A DNA stretch of 64,000 bases from Myroides oncorhynchi (GTDB lineage: Bacteria > Bacteroidota > Bacteroidia > Flavobacteriales > Flavobacteriaceae). The notes under the pieces were generated by a model. The model was not told the DNA's origin and made no database searches. It saw only the letters and a list, made by a program, of their open reading frames with translations. The position numbers were made by a program, and so were the translations under genes. How positions within the stretch are numbered: the first letter of the stretch is position 1; each line of letters opens with the position of its first letter. The stretch covers positions 2,987,501-3,051,500 of the forward strand of contig NZ_JAJJMP010000001.1 in assembly GCF_020905415.1 (NCBI RefSeq). The letters are read 5' to 3'. This document shows positions 27,801 through 35,721 of this stretch, piece by piece.

Positions 27801-28151
27801 TTAGAGGATACATTTGCCAATTTAGAACCTATTTTATTTTGTGGTAAAGATAATTCATGTTATTATCCAGCAGTAACGGGTAATGTAGTTAAAAAAAGTT
27901 CAGATTTTGTTTTAATTACAAGCTTGGACCGCTCTAAAACAGAGATGGTAAAAACAGAGAGTATAAATGCTTTATTGTATTTAGAGTCTAAATCAAAAGG
28001 TTTTGTGATCACAAGGTTAAGTGATGACCAAATTAAAGCATTAGCAAAACCAGTGGCTGGTATGCTTGTATATGATACAACAAATAAGTGTATCAAACTC
28101 TACAATGGTAAACTTTGGTCATGTGTGGTTCAATCATGCCCGGATAATTAA
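24888..28151 (+). CDS. Large exported LamG/DUF11-like surface protein
   Basis: A ~1087-residue exported protein. I prefer the ATG at 24888, which gives a clean signal peptide (YKYIYRVLAVFLFLLAA..SYGQ), over the GTG at 24867. Residues ~25-285 look like a LamG-type concanavalin fold ending in the typical 'GEIIVYDRILSVVERQKVEA' helix and 'YGITLRG'. A DUF11-like stretch (~690-820) and an Ig-like stretch (~830-960) follow. The last ~80 residues repeat the shared module (ALLYLESKSKGFVITRL ... GMLVYDTTNKCIKLYNGKLW). Several Cys pairs suggest disulfides. It is the second gene of the operon, probably the head or anchor partner of the preceding rod-like protein. A G7 tract occurs at 25584-25590. Confidence 0.75.
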   Translation: MYKYIYRVLAVFLFLLAAMHSSYGQDNPGGISGVTFWMDADQKYTNAFQTGNKVSIWRPRVGYGMFSITDLPKGIQANSSPTLIKGSVEMSYRDAVSFDIKDYLASKSGPGLSDPSEITIFAVYIGERTKTNELRMYYMGFGGTNPNSADSRKPAIGFSPKEGGARIFGGIQIDGKNGGYKPFTTALQTMDLRPTRPRVTGVTNFYFEGVKESMTRYISSDTYFKLNQGATIGGASLSEGTGASFSGQIGEIIVYDRILSVVERQKVEAYLASKYGITLRGVNYTMSNGVIMWMGGGIYGDDFENQPMYHNNVAGIMRDDKGLSNYVSRSTAKGTVLSVSTKGSIYEAGKGITKTVPLPTNLTSLYWGVNSSRQGRPSGSVVPDCGFNTKLADKVWMFKKAGTSDSMNVEIRAGGEYFPYQGSGYQVYINLYTNESDAQKGVNPYKIIPGKYFGGDLQEHSFDVSFDYATTYVTFTARALPGYCSSCTQSVPGQYNFKTGSWASGSSTGALVATNGMRVGVNVQANNLQNGYPSVTSGDVFTLRVNNTTNNSNQTVATFDMKDGAAKVKFNLYGIDKRGYGADDIQIIGYCGNAPINPNIEYENKNTNFKNKAYEIAGNRVVGIRSTAMKGKDGIANVEFTTPVTRVEVRYKVNYTRVRPIGTQEIGIGNFNFECARRPAPNPDGIDFALQAKSKIKSCEDLTYRFAIGNFNCGGRPADLNNVLPEGMEWVPNSLTSTDDALKDAVINNYGQTNTLDIKGIRLKAVDYVYLEAKVRLKQDAKVDITYENRASLSYVKENGGGAATVTSCDYSNSDECLPTKTFIEGGASFLKPVLSLVNNTSACYKGNSIVNLTFTISNPNPVAISKVTMKFAFNDEFTFKSLLATGGNTLPVEQYPGLVLSSGQTINANSSESYTLSFQAMDLKALVEYATGKTYASIKDIPEQDYLKVAQFDVSAELSSDADDVCLQVALEDTFANLEPILFCGKDNSCYYPAVTGNVVKKSSDFVLITSLDRSKTEMVKTESINALLYLESKSKGFVITRLSDDQIKALAKPVAGMLVYDTTNKCIKLYNGKLWSCVVQSCPDN

Positions 28152-28166
28152 CAAAGAAAAACAGAT

Positions 28167-28709
28167 ATGAAAAATAATGTTTTAAGAAATGGAATTTTAT
28201 TATTTGCCCTTGTAGTTTTTACTAATTGTTTTAGTCAACAAGTCGCAATTGGAAATAAACAACAATTTTTATCGGAAAGCTCTATTTTAGAGTTTCCTGA
28301 TAATGATACAAGAGGCTTAGTTTTACCCATGGTTAATAGTGATAATATGGAGGGAACAGTTGCCTTTGGAACTTTAATTTATGATATAAAAGATAAAAAG
28401 GTAAAGTACCTAAAACAGGATAATCTCTGGGTTGACTTATCTATTAACACTGGAGAGGCTGATAGTAAAGTTCAAGATAATCTTAATGAAATAAAAGGGG
28501 CAAGAACACTTATAGGAAACGATGCAAGTACTACCACTGAAGGAGTTCTTGTTTTAGATAGTAGTACAAAAGCAATGGTTTTACCTAGAGTAGAGAGCCC
28601 ACATCTAAAAATTGTATCTCCACCTGCGGGTACAATAGTCTATGATACAAAATCTAATATGTTATGTGTTTTTAATGGAAAACAGTGGGCATTTTGGGCT
28701 GTGGAATAA
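28167..28709 (+). CDS. Small exported protein built of two shared modules
   Basis: A 180-residue exported protein. The signal peptide ends near CFSQQVAIG. It is essentially two copies of the KG(x)LxPR...LVYD...W module: first SILEFPDNDTRGLVLPM ... LIYDIKDKKVKYLKQDNLW, then GVLVLDSSTKAMVLPRV ... TIVYDTKSNMLCVFNGKQW. It starts 15 bp after the LamG-like gene, is the last gene of the three-gene operon, and is followed by a strong terminator. It may be a minor subunit or cap. No function is known to me for this module. Confidence 0.7.
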   Translation: MKNNVLRNGILLFALVVFTNCFSQQVAIGNKQQFLSESSILEFPDNDTRGLVLPMVNSDNMEGTVAFGTLIYDIKDKKVKYLKQDNLWVDLSINTGEADSKVQDNLNEIKGARTLIGNDASTTTEGVLVLDSSTKAMVLPRVESPHLKIVSPPAGTIVYDTKSNMLCVFNGKQWAFWAVE

Positions 28710-28752
28710 TATGAAGTAAATAAAATTCAAGGATTATTAAAATAAATACCAA

Positions 28753-28792
28753 AACCCAATAGACTTTTATTAAAGTTTATTGGGTTTTTTTA
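28753..28792 (+). terminator. Terminator of the first repeat-protein operon
   Basis: A 15-bp stem (28753-28767 with 28772-28786, one GU pair) has a 4-nt loop and is followed by a run of T. Confidence 0.85.
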
Positions 28793-28872
28793 TGTTGATG
28801 ATTAAGTAAAAGTAATTTAACTGTTTACCAGAGCCTCTACTTTTTTTAATTTACAACAATAGGTACTTTTAT

Positions 28873-29628
28873 CTATCTTGTTGTATATCCGCCATTGGCA
28901 AATATTGTTTGACCAGTAATCCACCAACCATCAGTTACTAAAAATTCAACCACAGATGCAATATCTTCTATTTGGGTTAAACCTCCTAGGGCTGATGCAG
29001 ATTTGTGGTACATAACTGCATCTGGGGTTTCTTGTCCATAAAAGAAAGCAGTATCCATCGGACCAGGGGCAACACCTGTTACTGATATACCTCTAAAACC
29101 AAATTCTTTTGAGGCCATTCTAGTAAAATGTTCAACTGGTGCTTTTGCTCCAGCATAAGTAGAGTACAATCCAGTGTATGCCGCTAAAAGAGAAGTTACT
29201 ATAGAACAAATTTTCCCATTGTCGTTTAAGTGTTTTCCCGCCTCTTGTATAAAGAAATAAGCAACCTTAGAGTTTATGTCAAACATTTTGTCATAGTCTT
29301 GTTCAGTTGTCTCTAGAAACGGTTTTTTAAGTACCATTCCAACTGTATTAATGGCAATGTCAATGCCGCCAAAACGATTCTTTGTTTGCTTAAAAAACTC
29401 CCTAATGTTTTGAGTGTTGGTAAGATCTGCTTGAAACAAGAATGCTTCTGCGCCAAGCTCAGTTATATGAGCTAGGGTTTGTTCTGCCTCTAGTTTTGTG
29501 TCTTGACTATTGTAGTGTATAGCAATTTTAGCACCTTTGGCTGCAAAATTTTTACTTAGTAAACCTCCTAGGTTTTTTGCTCCACCAGTAATTAGAATTA
29601 CTTTTGCTTTTAAATTATTTTCTGCCAT
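28873..29628 (-). CDS. SDR-family oxidoreductase
   Basis: A classical short-chain dehydrogenase/reductase of 251 residues. The cofactor loop is TGGAKNLGG (14-22), with NTVG in place of NNAG after beta-4, a catalytic Ser in SIVTSLLAAYTG and the YxxxK motif as YAGAK. The C-terminal 'ITGQTIFANGGYTT' matches the usual end of the fold. Cytoplasmic; substrate unknown, as for most FabG-like SDRs. An AraC-type regulator gene lies 86 bp upstream on the same strand, and the pair resembles many small regulator-SDR modules that respond to reactive carbonyls or xenobiotics; that role is inference. Confidence 0.87.
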   Translation of the reverse strand: MAENNLKAKVILITGGAKNLGGLLSKNFAAKGAKIAIHYNSQDTKLEAEQTLAHITELGAEAFLFQADLTNTQNIREFFKQTKNRFGGIDIAINTVGMVLKKPFLETTEQDYDKMFDINSKVAYFFIQEAGKHLNDNGKICSIVTSLLAAYTGLYSTYAGAKAPVEHFTRMASKEFGFRGISVTGVAPGPMDTAFFYGQETPDAVMYHKSASALGGLTQIEDIASVVEFLVTDGWWITGQTIFANGGYTTR

Positions 29629-29714
29629 TTTAAATTGATTTTAAATGTTTTACAATTGATTGTGTAAAGATGGCAATACCAAAAAGAGAAAGCATGGTGA
29701 ACTTTTAGGAAGTT

Positions 29715-30089
29715 TTACTTGTGTTTTATTCTATATTGACCCGGAGTTAATCCAGTAATTTTTTTGAAGAATTTAGAAAAGTTAGAAGGATCATAGGTAA
29801 GTATTAAGGCTATTTTTGCAATAGATTGATCTGTTTGTAAAAGCATATCTATAGCTCTTTGTATGATTTTTTGATCATAAAAGTAGCAAGGATGATTACC
29901 TGTTTCTCTTTGAATGGTATCTGTTAAATGTTGGTGTGAGAGAGCGAGCTGATTGGCGATTTGATTTATTTCGAAAAACTCGCTTTCTTGACCAGAGATA
30001 ACATCGTTAATATGTTTGTCTAAGTACTGGAAATATATTTGGGTAATTTGCTCCCCTCTTTTAACTACTTTTTGCTCTGTTTTTGACAT
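29715..30089 (-). CDS. AraC-family transcription regulator, DNA-binding domain only
   Basis: A 124-residue protein made almost wholly of the AraC double helix-turn-helix. The first HTH covers 'EINQIANQLALSHQHLTDTI' and the second 'SIAKIALILTYDPSNFSKFF', ending in the canonical KITGLTPGQYR. There is no N-terminal ligand-binding domain, as in SoxS/MarA-type regulators or stand-alone flavobacterial AraC proteins. It lies just upstream of the SDR gene on the same strand and probably controls it. Confidence 0.88.
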   Translation of the reverse strand: MSKTEQKVVKRGEQITQIYFQYLDKHINDVISGQESEFFEINQIANQLALSHQHLTDTIQRETGNHPCYFYDQKIIQRAIDMLLQTDQSIAKIALILTYDPSNFSKFFKKITGLTPGQYRIKHK

Positions 30090-30173
30090 AACGAGTTTGA
30101 TTTAATTGTGAAGTTACTTTTTTTGAATTTAATTAAGCAGTCTAAGGAACTTATTTATGTAAAATCAAGGTGC

Positions 30174-30199
30174 ATAAAAAAGCGAGTAAAACTCGCTTG
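30174..30199 (-). terminator. Terminator of the DUF4377 lipoprotein gene
   Basis: Read on the minus strand, a 7-bp AAGCGAG/CTCGCTT stem with a 5-nt loop is followed by T residues. It lies 5 bp past the remnant's final stop. Confidence 0.75.
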
Positions 30200-30203
30200 T
30201 GTA

Positions 30204-30607
30204 TTATCTTTTTGTTTTTGAAATCTCTTTTACTAAGATATATCTCATTGAAGATCCGTCAGCAATAGGAGCGATAGATTCTTCTAATTCTACGCGTTTT
30301 ATTTCTAACACATATTCATATCCTTCCTTATAGGTAAAACCCTCAATACCCTCATACATATTTAACACTGATCTGAGCCTTCTTCTTTATACTGCATACA
30401 TTTCATTGGACCAACCCCTGTGCAATCCACTAATTTAGAAGCGATGGTATAAATCACGTTTGGTAATTCTTTTTTGGCTTTTGTCTGTGTGAATTCAGTA
30501 GACGGGCTAGTTTTTTCAGTTTTGCTACTGGTTTTAATATCAGTGCTTTTCTTACAAGAAACAAACGATGTCCCAGTTAAAGCTAGTAATAATAAAATCT
30601 TTTTCAT
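30204..30607 (-). pseudogene. DUF4377-domain lipoprotein broken by a frameshift
   Basis: The first ORF (30362-30607, 81 residues) has a lipoprotein signal peptide with Cys18 in FVSCKKS and ends in VDCTGVGPMKCMQYKEEGSD, the diagnostic core of DUF4377. A stop then interrupts it. In another frame, directly after, 30204-30359 continues with MYEGIEGFTYKEGYEYVLEI and more, which is exactly the expected rest of that domain (IEGF..EGYEYVL). Adding one base in the TGTTAA stretch near 30362-30367 would restore a single ~133-residue lipoprotein. A terminator follows. It is either a recent pseudogene or a sequencing error. Family members have been linked to heat-shock/META-type lipoproteins; function is unclear. 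Confidence 0.75.
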
Positions 30608-30720
30608 AATTGTTAAATGGGTTTTATAATAGTATTTATAAAGTGTTGATTTGTTTGGAGATAATCCTTTTTTAACCTTATTAGACCATTTGTATTAATA
30701 TTACATATATCCTCTTAGTG

Positions 30721-30746
30721 GACTATGGCTAATACTAGCCATAGTC
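30721..30746. repeat. Perfect 11-bp inverted repeat between two minus-strand genes
   Basis: GACTATGGCTA (30721-30731) pairs with TAGCCATAGTC (30736-30746) around a 4-nt loop. No T-run adjoins it, so it could be a weak terminator or an RNA-processing hairpin downstream of the gene ending at 30888. Confidence 0.5.
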
Positions 30747-30887
30747 TAAAGATCTTTAATATTTTTTAAACTATTTGTTTACACTGATTAATAATGTTTT
30801 TTACTTTGTAAAATACTAGTTATTCACTAAAAGGATACACATAAAATATTAACAATAAATCAATATTTTAAAATAAGGATGTAGTAT

Positions 30888-32432
30888 CTATTCCCAATTA
30901 GTCCATGGTATTAGTACTCCAGTATTATCTACTCTATCATATTCTAATTTATACATGGGAGTATATTTTGTTTTATAATTATCCTTGGTTGCTGAATCAC
31001 CACTTTTTAGTGCTATAGTCTTAGGTGCAGATGAAAACTCTAATAAAGGTTTTTTAACCACTCCATCCACTTTGTTTTCAAATGTAGTACCACTTGGGGA
31101 CATAACCCCTCCTTTATATACACTAATGGATACCATTGCGTCTCTAACGCTTGTACTATTTGAGAACCACCACGCAGACATACCTATTTCTATTTGGTTA
31201 GAACTCTCAGGATATTTGGCTAGAATTTCATTTACTTTAATTATGTTCACATACGATGTTTCACTACCATTTGATCTTTCATCACCTCCATAAAACATAT
31301 AATCAACACCACCTACTGTTGCTTTAGGTATGGATGTTCCAACATATCCTACTGGATTTTTATCAACACCACTTACATTTGATTTTAGAATTTCAGTAGC
31401 AGAATCTATATCTACTCCAGTAACTGGTGTAGCAGAGACATATTTTATAACCATATAATCAAAAGGAGGCAAGACTCTATATCCTTTATTTTGTTCAACT
31501 CTGATTGTTTTAACTAATTCAGGTATATTGGTGTGACGTACTCTGATTTGCCCAAGCACACTTCCTGTTGGTGTTTGATTTCCTGTTTTAACTGTTCCCA
31601 GTTCAAACACTAATTTACCTGCTTCATTCTTAGGAGGCACAGTCCAGTTAAATGTATTCTGAGAGTAATCTACAATCTCCCATTTGGCATCCCCTCCAAT
31701 AGGCTCAACAACTGTACTTGAGTTTACCACTCCATTGACATTTCCTTCGCCAACTCTTATAATCTCTTTATTAATCTTTAACTCTAAATTACTAACTAGT
31801 ATTTGCGCTTGAATATTTGGCTTATCTGCTAGTTTGTAAGTATATATTTTATCTCCAAAACTCGTTGTCGATCTTGTAAAGGTCAAAGTGCTTTCTTTTG
31901 CATTTTGAAGGCTTTTCATTGTAGAGCTTCCATCTACGCCACTAGACGAGCTTGTCCAAGCCTGTCCACTCTTACCTGTTGTAAGAATTGCTGTATTACT
32001 TGTTTTAAGGGCAGATAAAAACACATTTTTAGGACTCACCTCAATAAAACCATTACCGTCATCACCTGTCATAGGTTTCCATGATTGCCCGTTCCAAAAA
32101 TATATACCAGCTCCATTACTGTCTAACAAATCAGCATTTGTATTATAAACCATTAATCCAACATGTAGAGGGTCTTGAAATGATTTATTATAGCCCACTT
32201 CAAACATAGGATATAACATTTTTGTATCCTTTAAATTTACCCTAGGTAAAAGAACTCCTTTATTAGCATTTGAACCTGCTCCTTGTGTACCTTCAATATT
32301 CTTAATTTGCAAGAGCGCCCCCCCAACAGGTGGTTCTCCGGTACCAATAGTAATTTGTGCATACGCACTTTGCCCTAAACCAAATAGTAAACAAAGGGTA
32401 CACAAAATTGAAAAAAATCTTTTAGTATTCAT
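30888..32432 (-). CDS. Exported protein with N-terminal KGVLLPR module
   Basis: A 514-residue exported protein. The signal peptide ends at QSAYAQ-ITIGT. The N-terminal ~110 residues are the same module found in the repeat proteins (KGVLLPRVNLKDTKMLYPMF ... GLMVYNTN ... GIYFWNGQSWKPM). Behind it lie Ig-like beta segments, including 'LVFELGTVKTGNQTPTGSVLGQI', then a region beginning 'YRVLPPFDYMVIKYVSATPVTG' that describes no family I know. It is monocistronic on the minus strand. A G7 run (32318-32324 on the plus coordinates, coding GlyGly) lies just after the signal peptide. Surface location inferred. Confidence 0.72.
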   Translation of the reverse strand: MNTKRFFSILCTLCLLFGLGQSAYAQITIGTGEPPVGGALLQIKNIEGTQGAGSNANKGVLLPRVNLKDTKMLYPMFEVGYNKSFQDPLHVGLMVYNTNADLLDSNGAGIYFWNGQSWKPMTGDDGNGFIEVSPKNVFLSALKTSNTAILTTGKSGQAWTSSSSGVDGSSTMKSLQNAKESTLTFTRSTTSFGDKIYTYKLADKPNIQAQILVSNLELKINKEIIRVGEGNVNGVVNSSTVVEPIGGDAKWEIVDYSQNTFNWTVPPKNEAGKLVFELGTVKTGNQTPTGSVLGQIRVRHTNIPELVKTIRVEQNKGYRVLPPFDYMVIKYVSATPVTGVDIDSATEILKSNVSGVDKNPVGYVGTSIPKATVGGVDYMFYGGDERSNGSETSYVNIIKVNEILAKYPESSNQIEIGMSAWWFSNSTSVRDAMVSISVYKGGVMSPSGTTFENKVDGVVKKPLLEFSSAPKTIALKSGDSATKDNYKTKYTPMYKLEYDRVDNTGVLIPWTNWE

Positions 32433-33159
32433 TTTTCATTCTTTTTTTAAGCCTTAAACAACTAACTAATATTCAAAAGTTATATATGGTAGGAGCATCT
32501 GAAATAATCACATATTGCAACTCTATCTAATTATTATTACATCAAATAGGTATAGTTTATTTAAAATGCAAGTCTAACTACATAGCTTCTGTTTATAAAA
32601 TGTCTAATAGAAAAACTAGCGAATTATCAAGTAACACAATATGATTTGTTTAGTATCTTATGGGTTACTTATATAATCTAGTTCAAGCCTTTTATAGAAT
32701 TCTAAAATTAGGTTTAAGTGAATTTTTGCATTAAACACTTTTTTTAAATTTAATAATATTGAATTTATGGTAATTTGTGTAAAATTAATAGTATTAATAG
32801 TCTTTTTTTGTAATAAAAAACAAATAAATAATTTATGTTAACATTTTGTTGGTTTGATATATTAATGTTTTTTAGATTTAAACCAATAAAAGTTAATATG
32901 ATTTCAGAGTGTAAGTTTTTATATGTTAGCCAGTTATGCGTTTTTAGAATAGTTATATCTTTTATAAAAATTATATACTATTGATTTTAAGAGTAAAAGT
33001 GATGTATAGTATAAAATGTGCAGGTTAACTAACTATAATGGACATTTGCTATTAATTTATAGTTTACTAGAAAAAACAGTGGTTTCAACAAATAGATATT
33101 GTGTAGAAAGTTAAAACGGTTATCTTTGGGATTGCATTTAGAAAAAAGCGTAAAAAAGC
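32433..33159. other. Divergent intergenic region
   Basis: About 725 bp of AT-rich DNA lie between the minus-strand exported-protein gene and galE. No gene was found. The galE promoter is at its right end. Confidence 0.45.
33099..33128 (+). promoter_or_regulatory. galE promoter
   Basis: TTG at 33099-33101, a 19-bp spacer, and a perfect TATCTTTG at 33121-33128 match the Bacteroidota -33/-7 consensus. The predicted leader is about 25 nt. Confidence 0.65.
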
Positions 33160-34182
33160 ATGAAAATATTAGTTACTGGTGGTTTGGGATTTATAGGCTC
33201 TCATACTGTGGTGGAGTTGCAAAATAAGGGATATGATGTGGTGGTGGTTGATGATTTATCTAATTCATCTATTGATGTATTAGATGGAATACAGGCAATT
33301 AGTGGTAAGCGCCCATATTTTGTTGAATTAGACCTAAGGGATGTAGCGGGTGTGAGTAAGCTTTTTAACCATTATAATGATATAACTGGAGTGATTCACT
33401 TTGCAGCTTCAAAAGCAGTGGGTGAGAGTGTTGAGAAACCGCTTTTATATTATGAGAACAATTTAGTGCCTTTACTAAATATATTAAAACAGTTAGATCA
33501 AAAAGAGAAGAGTCATTTTATTTTCAGTTCATCTTGTACTGTCTATGGACAGGCTAAGGTGATGCCAATAACAGAACAAGCGCCTATACAAGTGGCATTA
33601 TCTCCTTACGGAAATACAAAGCAAATAGGAGAGGAGATTATTTCGGATGTGGCTCGAGTGAGTTCTGTCAATGCTATTTTACTGCGTTATTTTAACCCAA
33701 TAGGAGCTCATCAGTCAGGACTTATAGGAGAGCTGCCTAATGGGGTTCCACAGAATTTGATTCCTTTTATTACTCAAACAGCAATAGGGCTTCGTAAAGA
33801 ATTGTCTGTTTTTGGAGATGATTATGATACTTTTGATGGTACTTGTGTTAGAGACTATATCCATGTGGTGGATTTGGCTAAAGCTCACGTAGCGGCTTTA
33901 GGTAGACTAATTAGTGGTGATAATAAGCAAAAGGTTGAGACTTTTAATGTAGGAACAGGAAAAGGGTCTTCTGTATTAGAGATTATCAATGTTTTTGAAG
34001 AAGTATCAAACCAAAAGTTACCTTATAAGATTGTTGGGCGTAGAGAAGGTGATATTACTGAGGCTTATGCTTGTACAAAAAAGGCTAATGAAGTACTTGG
34101 TTGGAAGGCCGAGCTTTCTTTAGAAGAGGCCTTAAACAGCGCTTGGAAATGGGAAAAGAAAATAAGAAATACAGAATTTTAA
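33160..34182 (+). CDS. galE: UDP-glucose 4-epimerase
   Basis: Interconverts UDP-glucose and UDP-galactose (Leloir pathway; also supplies UDP-Gal for glycans) in the cytoplasm. The NAD motif TGGLGFIGS is at 6-14, the catalytic Ser sits in SSSCTVYG and Tyr/Lys in SPYGNTK. The characteristic 'LRYFNPIGAH', 'VFGDDYDTFDGTCVRDYIHV' and C-terminal 'RREGDITEAYACTKKANEVL' segments are all present, and 340 residues is the normal GalE length. It stands alone, with its own promoter and terminator, within the surface-protein region. Confidence 0.95.
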   Translation: MKILVTGGLGFIGSHTVVELQNKGYDVVVVDDLSNSSIDVLDGIQAISGKRPYFVELDLRDVAGVSKLFNHYNDITGVIHFAASKAVGESVEKPLLYYENNLVPLLNILKQLDQKEKSHFIFSSSCTVYGQAKVMPITEQAPIQVALSPYGNTKQIGEEIISDVARVSSVNAILLRYFNPIGAHQSGLIGELPNGVPQNLIPFITQTAIGLRKELSVFGDDYDTFDGTCVRDYIHVVDLAKAHVAALGRLISGDNKQKVETFNVGTGKGSSVLEIINVFEEVSNQKLPYKIVGRREGDITEAYACTKKANEVLGWKAELSLEEALNSAWKWEKKIRNTEF

Positions 34183-34296
34183 ATATATCATTATTAACAT
34201 GTAAGCGTTAATTAAAGAATTTAGCAATAGAGAAGTAAAATAATTTATAACAATATGCCTTTTACTATCGCTTAAAAACTCTATTGCTTTTTATAA

Positions 34297-34326
34297 AGGC
34301 CTATCATTTTTGATAGGCTTTTTATT
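34297..34326 (+). terminator. Terminator of galE
   Basis: A 10-bp stem (34297-34306 with 34311-34320) has a TTTT loop and is followed by T residues. Confidence 0.75.
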
Positions 34327-35721
34327 TGGTATGATTTGATTTTTTTAAGTATAGTATTAAAAACCAAATCCCAATCCAAATCTTCTAAAGAAAACTACCT
34401 GTTTAATATATCCACTTAATACTTATTGCATGGTTTTTAAATAATCCTTGCTACTATAATATAAAAAAAGGGTAAGCCTACATAAGGCATAGTATTTAGC
34501 CCAGTCCAACAAGCTTATCTTAAATATTTGATCGTCAAAAAAAGTAGTATGTACATCTGTACATTACTTCTGGTTAAAGTATTTTAAGTTAAGAACAATC
34601 CATTAGCTATAGATTGTATAGCAAATTATATAAGAAATCTTAAAAAAATAAATTATCCCTATCTTTTTTTACTTAGATAGCAGCAGTTGTAAAGTAACTA
34701 TTGATCCTTTATAGGATATCGTTTACACTAATGCTTTTTTGAAATATCATACCCTGTAAAAGCTTTTAAGTCCGTGTTTTATGGGTTGAAAACTACTTAA
34801 AAGATAAAATAAAGTCTGATAATCTTCTTTAAATAAATGTCTAGTGTTTTAAAAACAATCTAATCACTTACACAAGTAATGGCTTTTTTGTGTAAAACTA
34901 GTTTATTGTGTATAGAAACAATTAGTATGGTATTATATTGTTTTTATTATTGTTTTATTTTTAAATATTTCACATTTATTCATATTTTGCGTATAATGTG
35001 TTTCTTTATTGGTTTAATATAGGAATTATTTGTTAATTTAGGTTTTATTAAAGTTATGTTTATTGATTAATGTGTTTTGTATTGATGTATTGTTTTTATT
35101 TGATCAAAATTAAGATTAATTATTTTTTTTTATTAGTTTATTTTTTTTTCAAAATCCTAAAATGTGAAAAATTTCTTATTGAGATTTTTTTTGGCAAGAT
35201 GTTTGATTTTGAGTATATATAATTACAAAATATAAGTAATAAAGCATGTTTTGAGAACTACTTGATTTAAGTGTTTTTTTTAAGTTATTAAAAACAAGTT
35301 GTAACATGAAAAATTATCCTTTAAAAACTTTTTTTTTAACTAGTATTAAAGATTTAGGTTTAGTAGAAGTCGTTTTTTTTATTTTTTTATTAAATAACTA
35401 TATCATTAAAATAAATTCATGCTGGGAAAACTACATTTAGATTAAGTTCAGTGGATAATTTCGTTTTGCGATTTTAAGTATGAATTGCATTGTGTTTATG
35501 TATCTGTTTTGATTCAATGTGTTTTAGTTTTTAAATAGTGTGTTTAATCGTGATTTTTTGTTGTTTTTATTGCTTTATGATTAATATGATAAATGATGTT
35601 ATTATTTTAATGTAAGTGTTTTTTATTAGTTGTTTTTGTGATGTTAATTTAATAAAATTTAATTAAAATATATAAATAAATAGTGTTATTATATTTGGTT
35701 TCATAGTAAAAAAGATTAGCA
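34327..35721. other. Long AT-rich intergenic region ahead of the giant repeat protein
   Basis: About 1.4 kb without any credible gene on either strand, with long T-runs in the last 700 bp. Small inverted repeats are visible: ATGTACA/TGTACAT at 34549-34564 and TTACACAA/TTGTGTAA at 34868-34895. TATATTTG (35690-35697), 24 bp before the next start codon, fits a -7 element, without a clear -33. The length is notable: other exported-protein genes here also have long T-rich leaders. Confidence 0.45.

Noticed and set aside
34549..34564. ATGTACA-TC-TGTACAT palindrome as a regulator operator
   Set aside because: A single copy, far (over 1.1 kb) from the next start codon, with no promoter next to it; kept only as a note in the intergenic entry.
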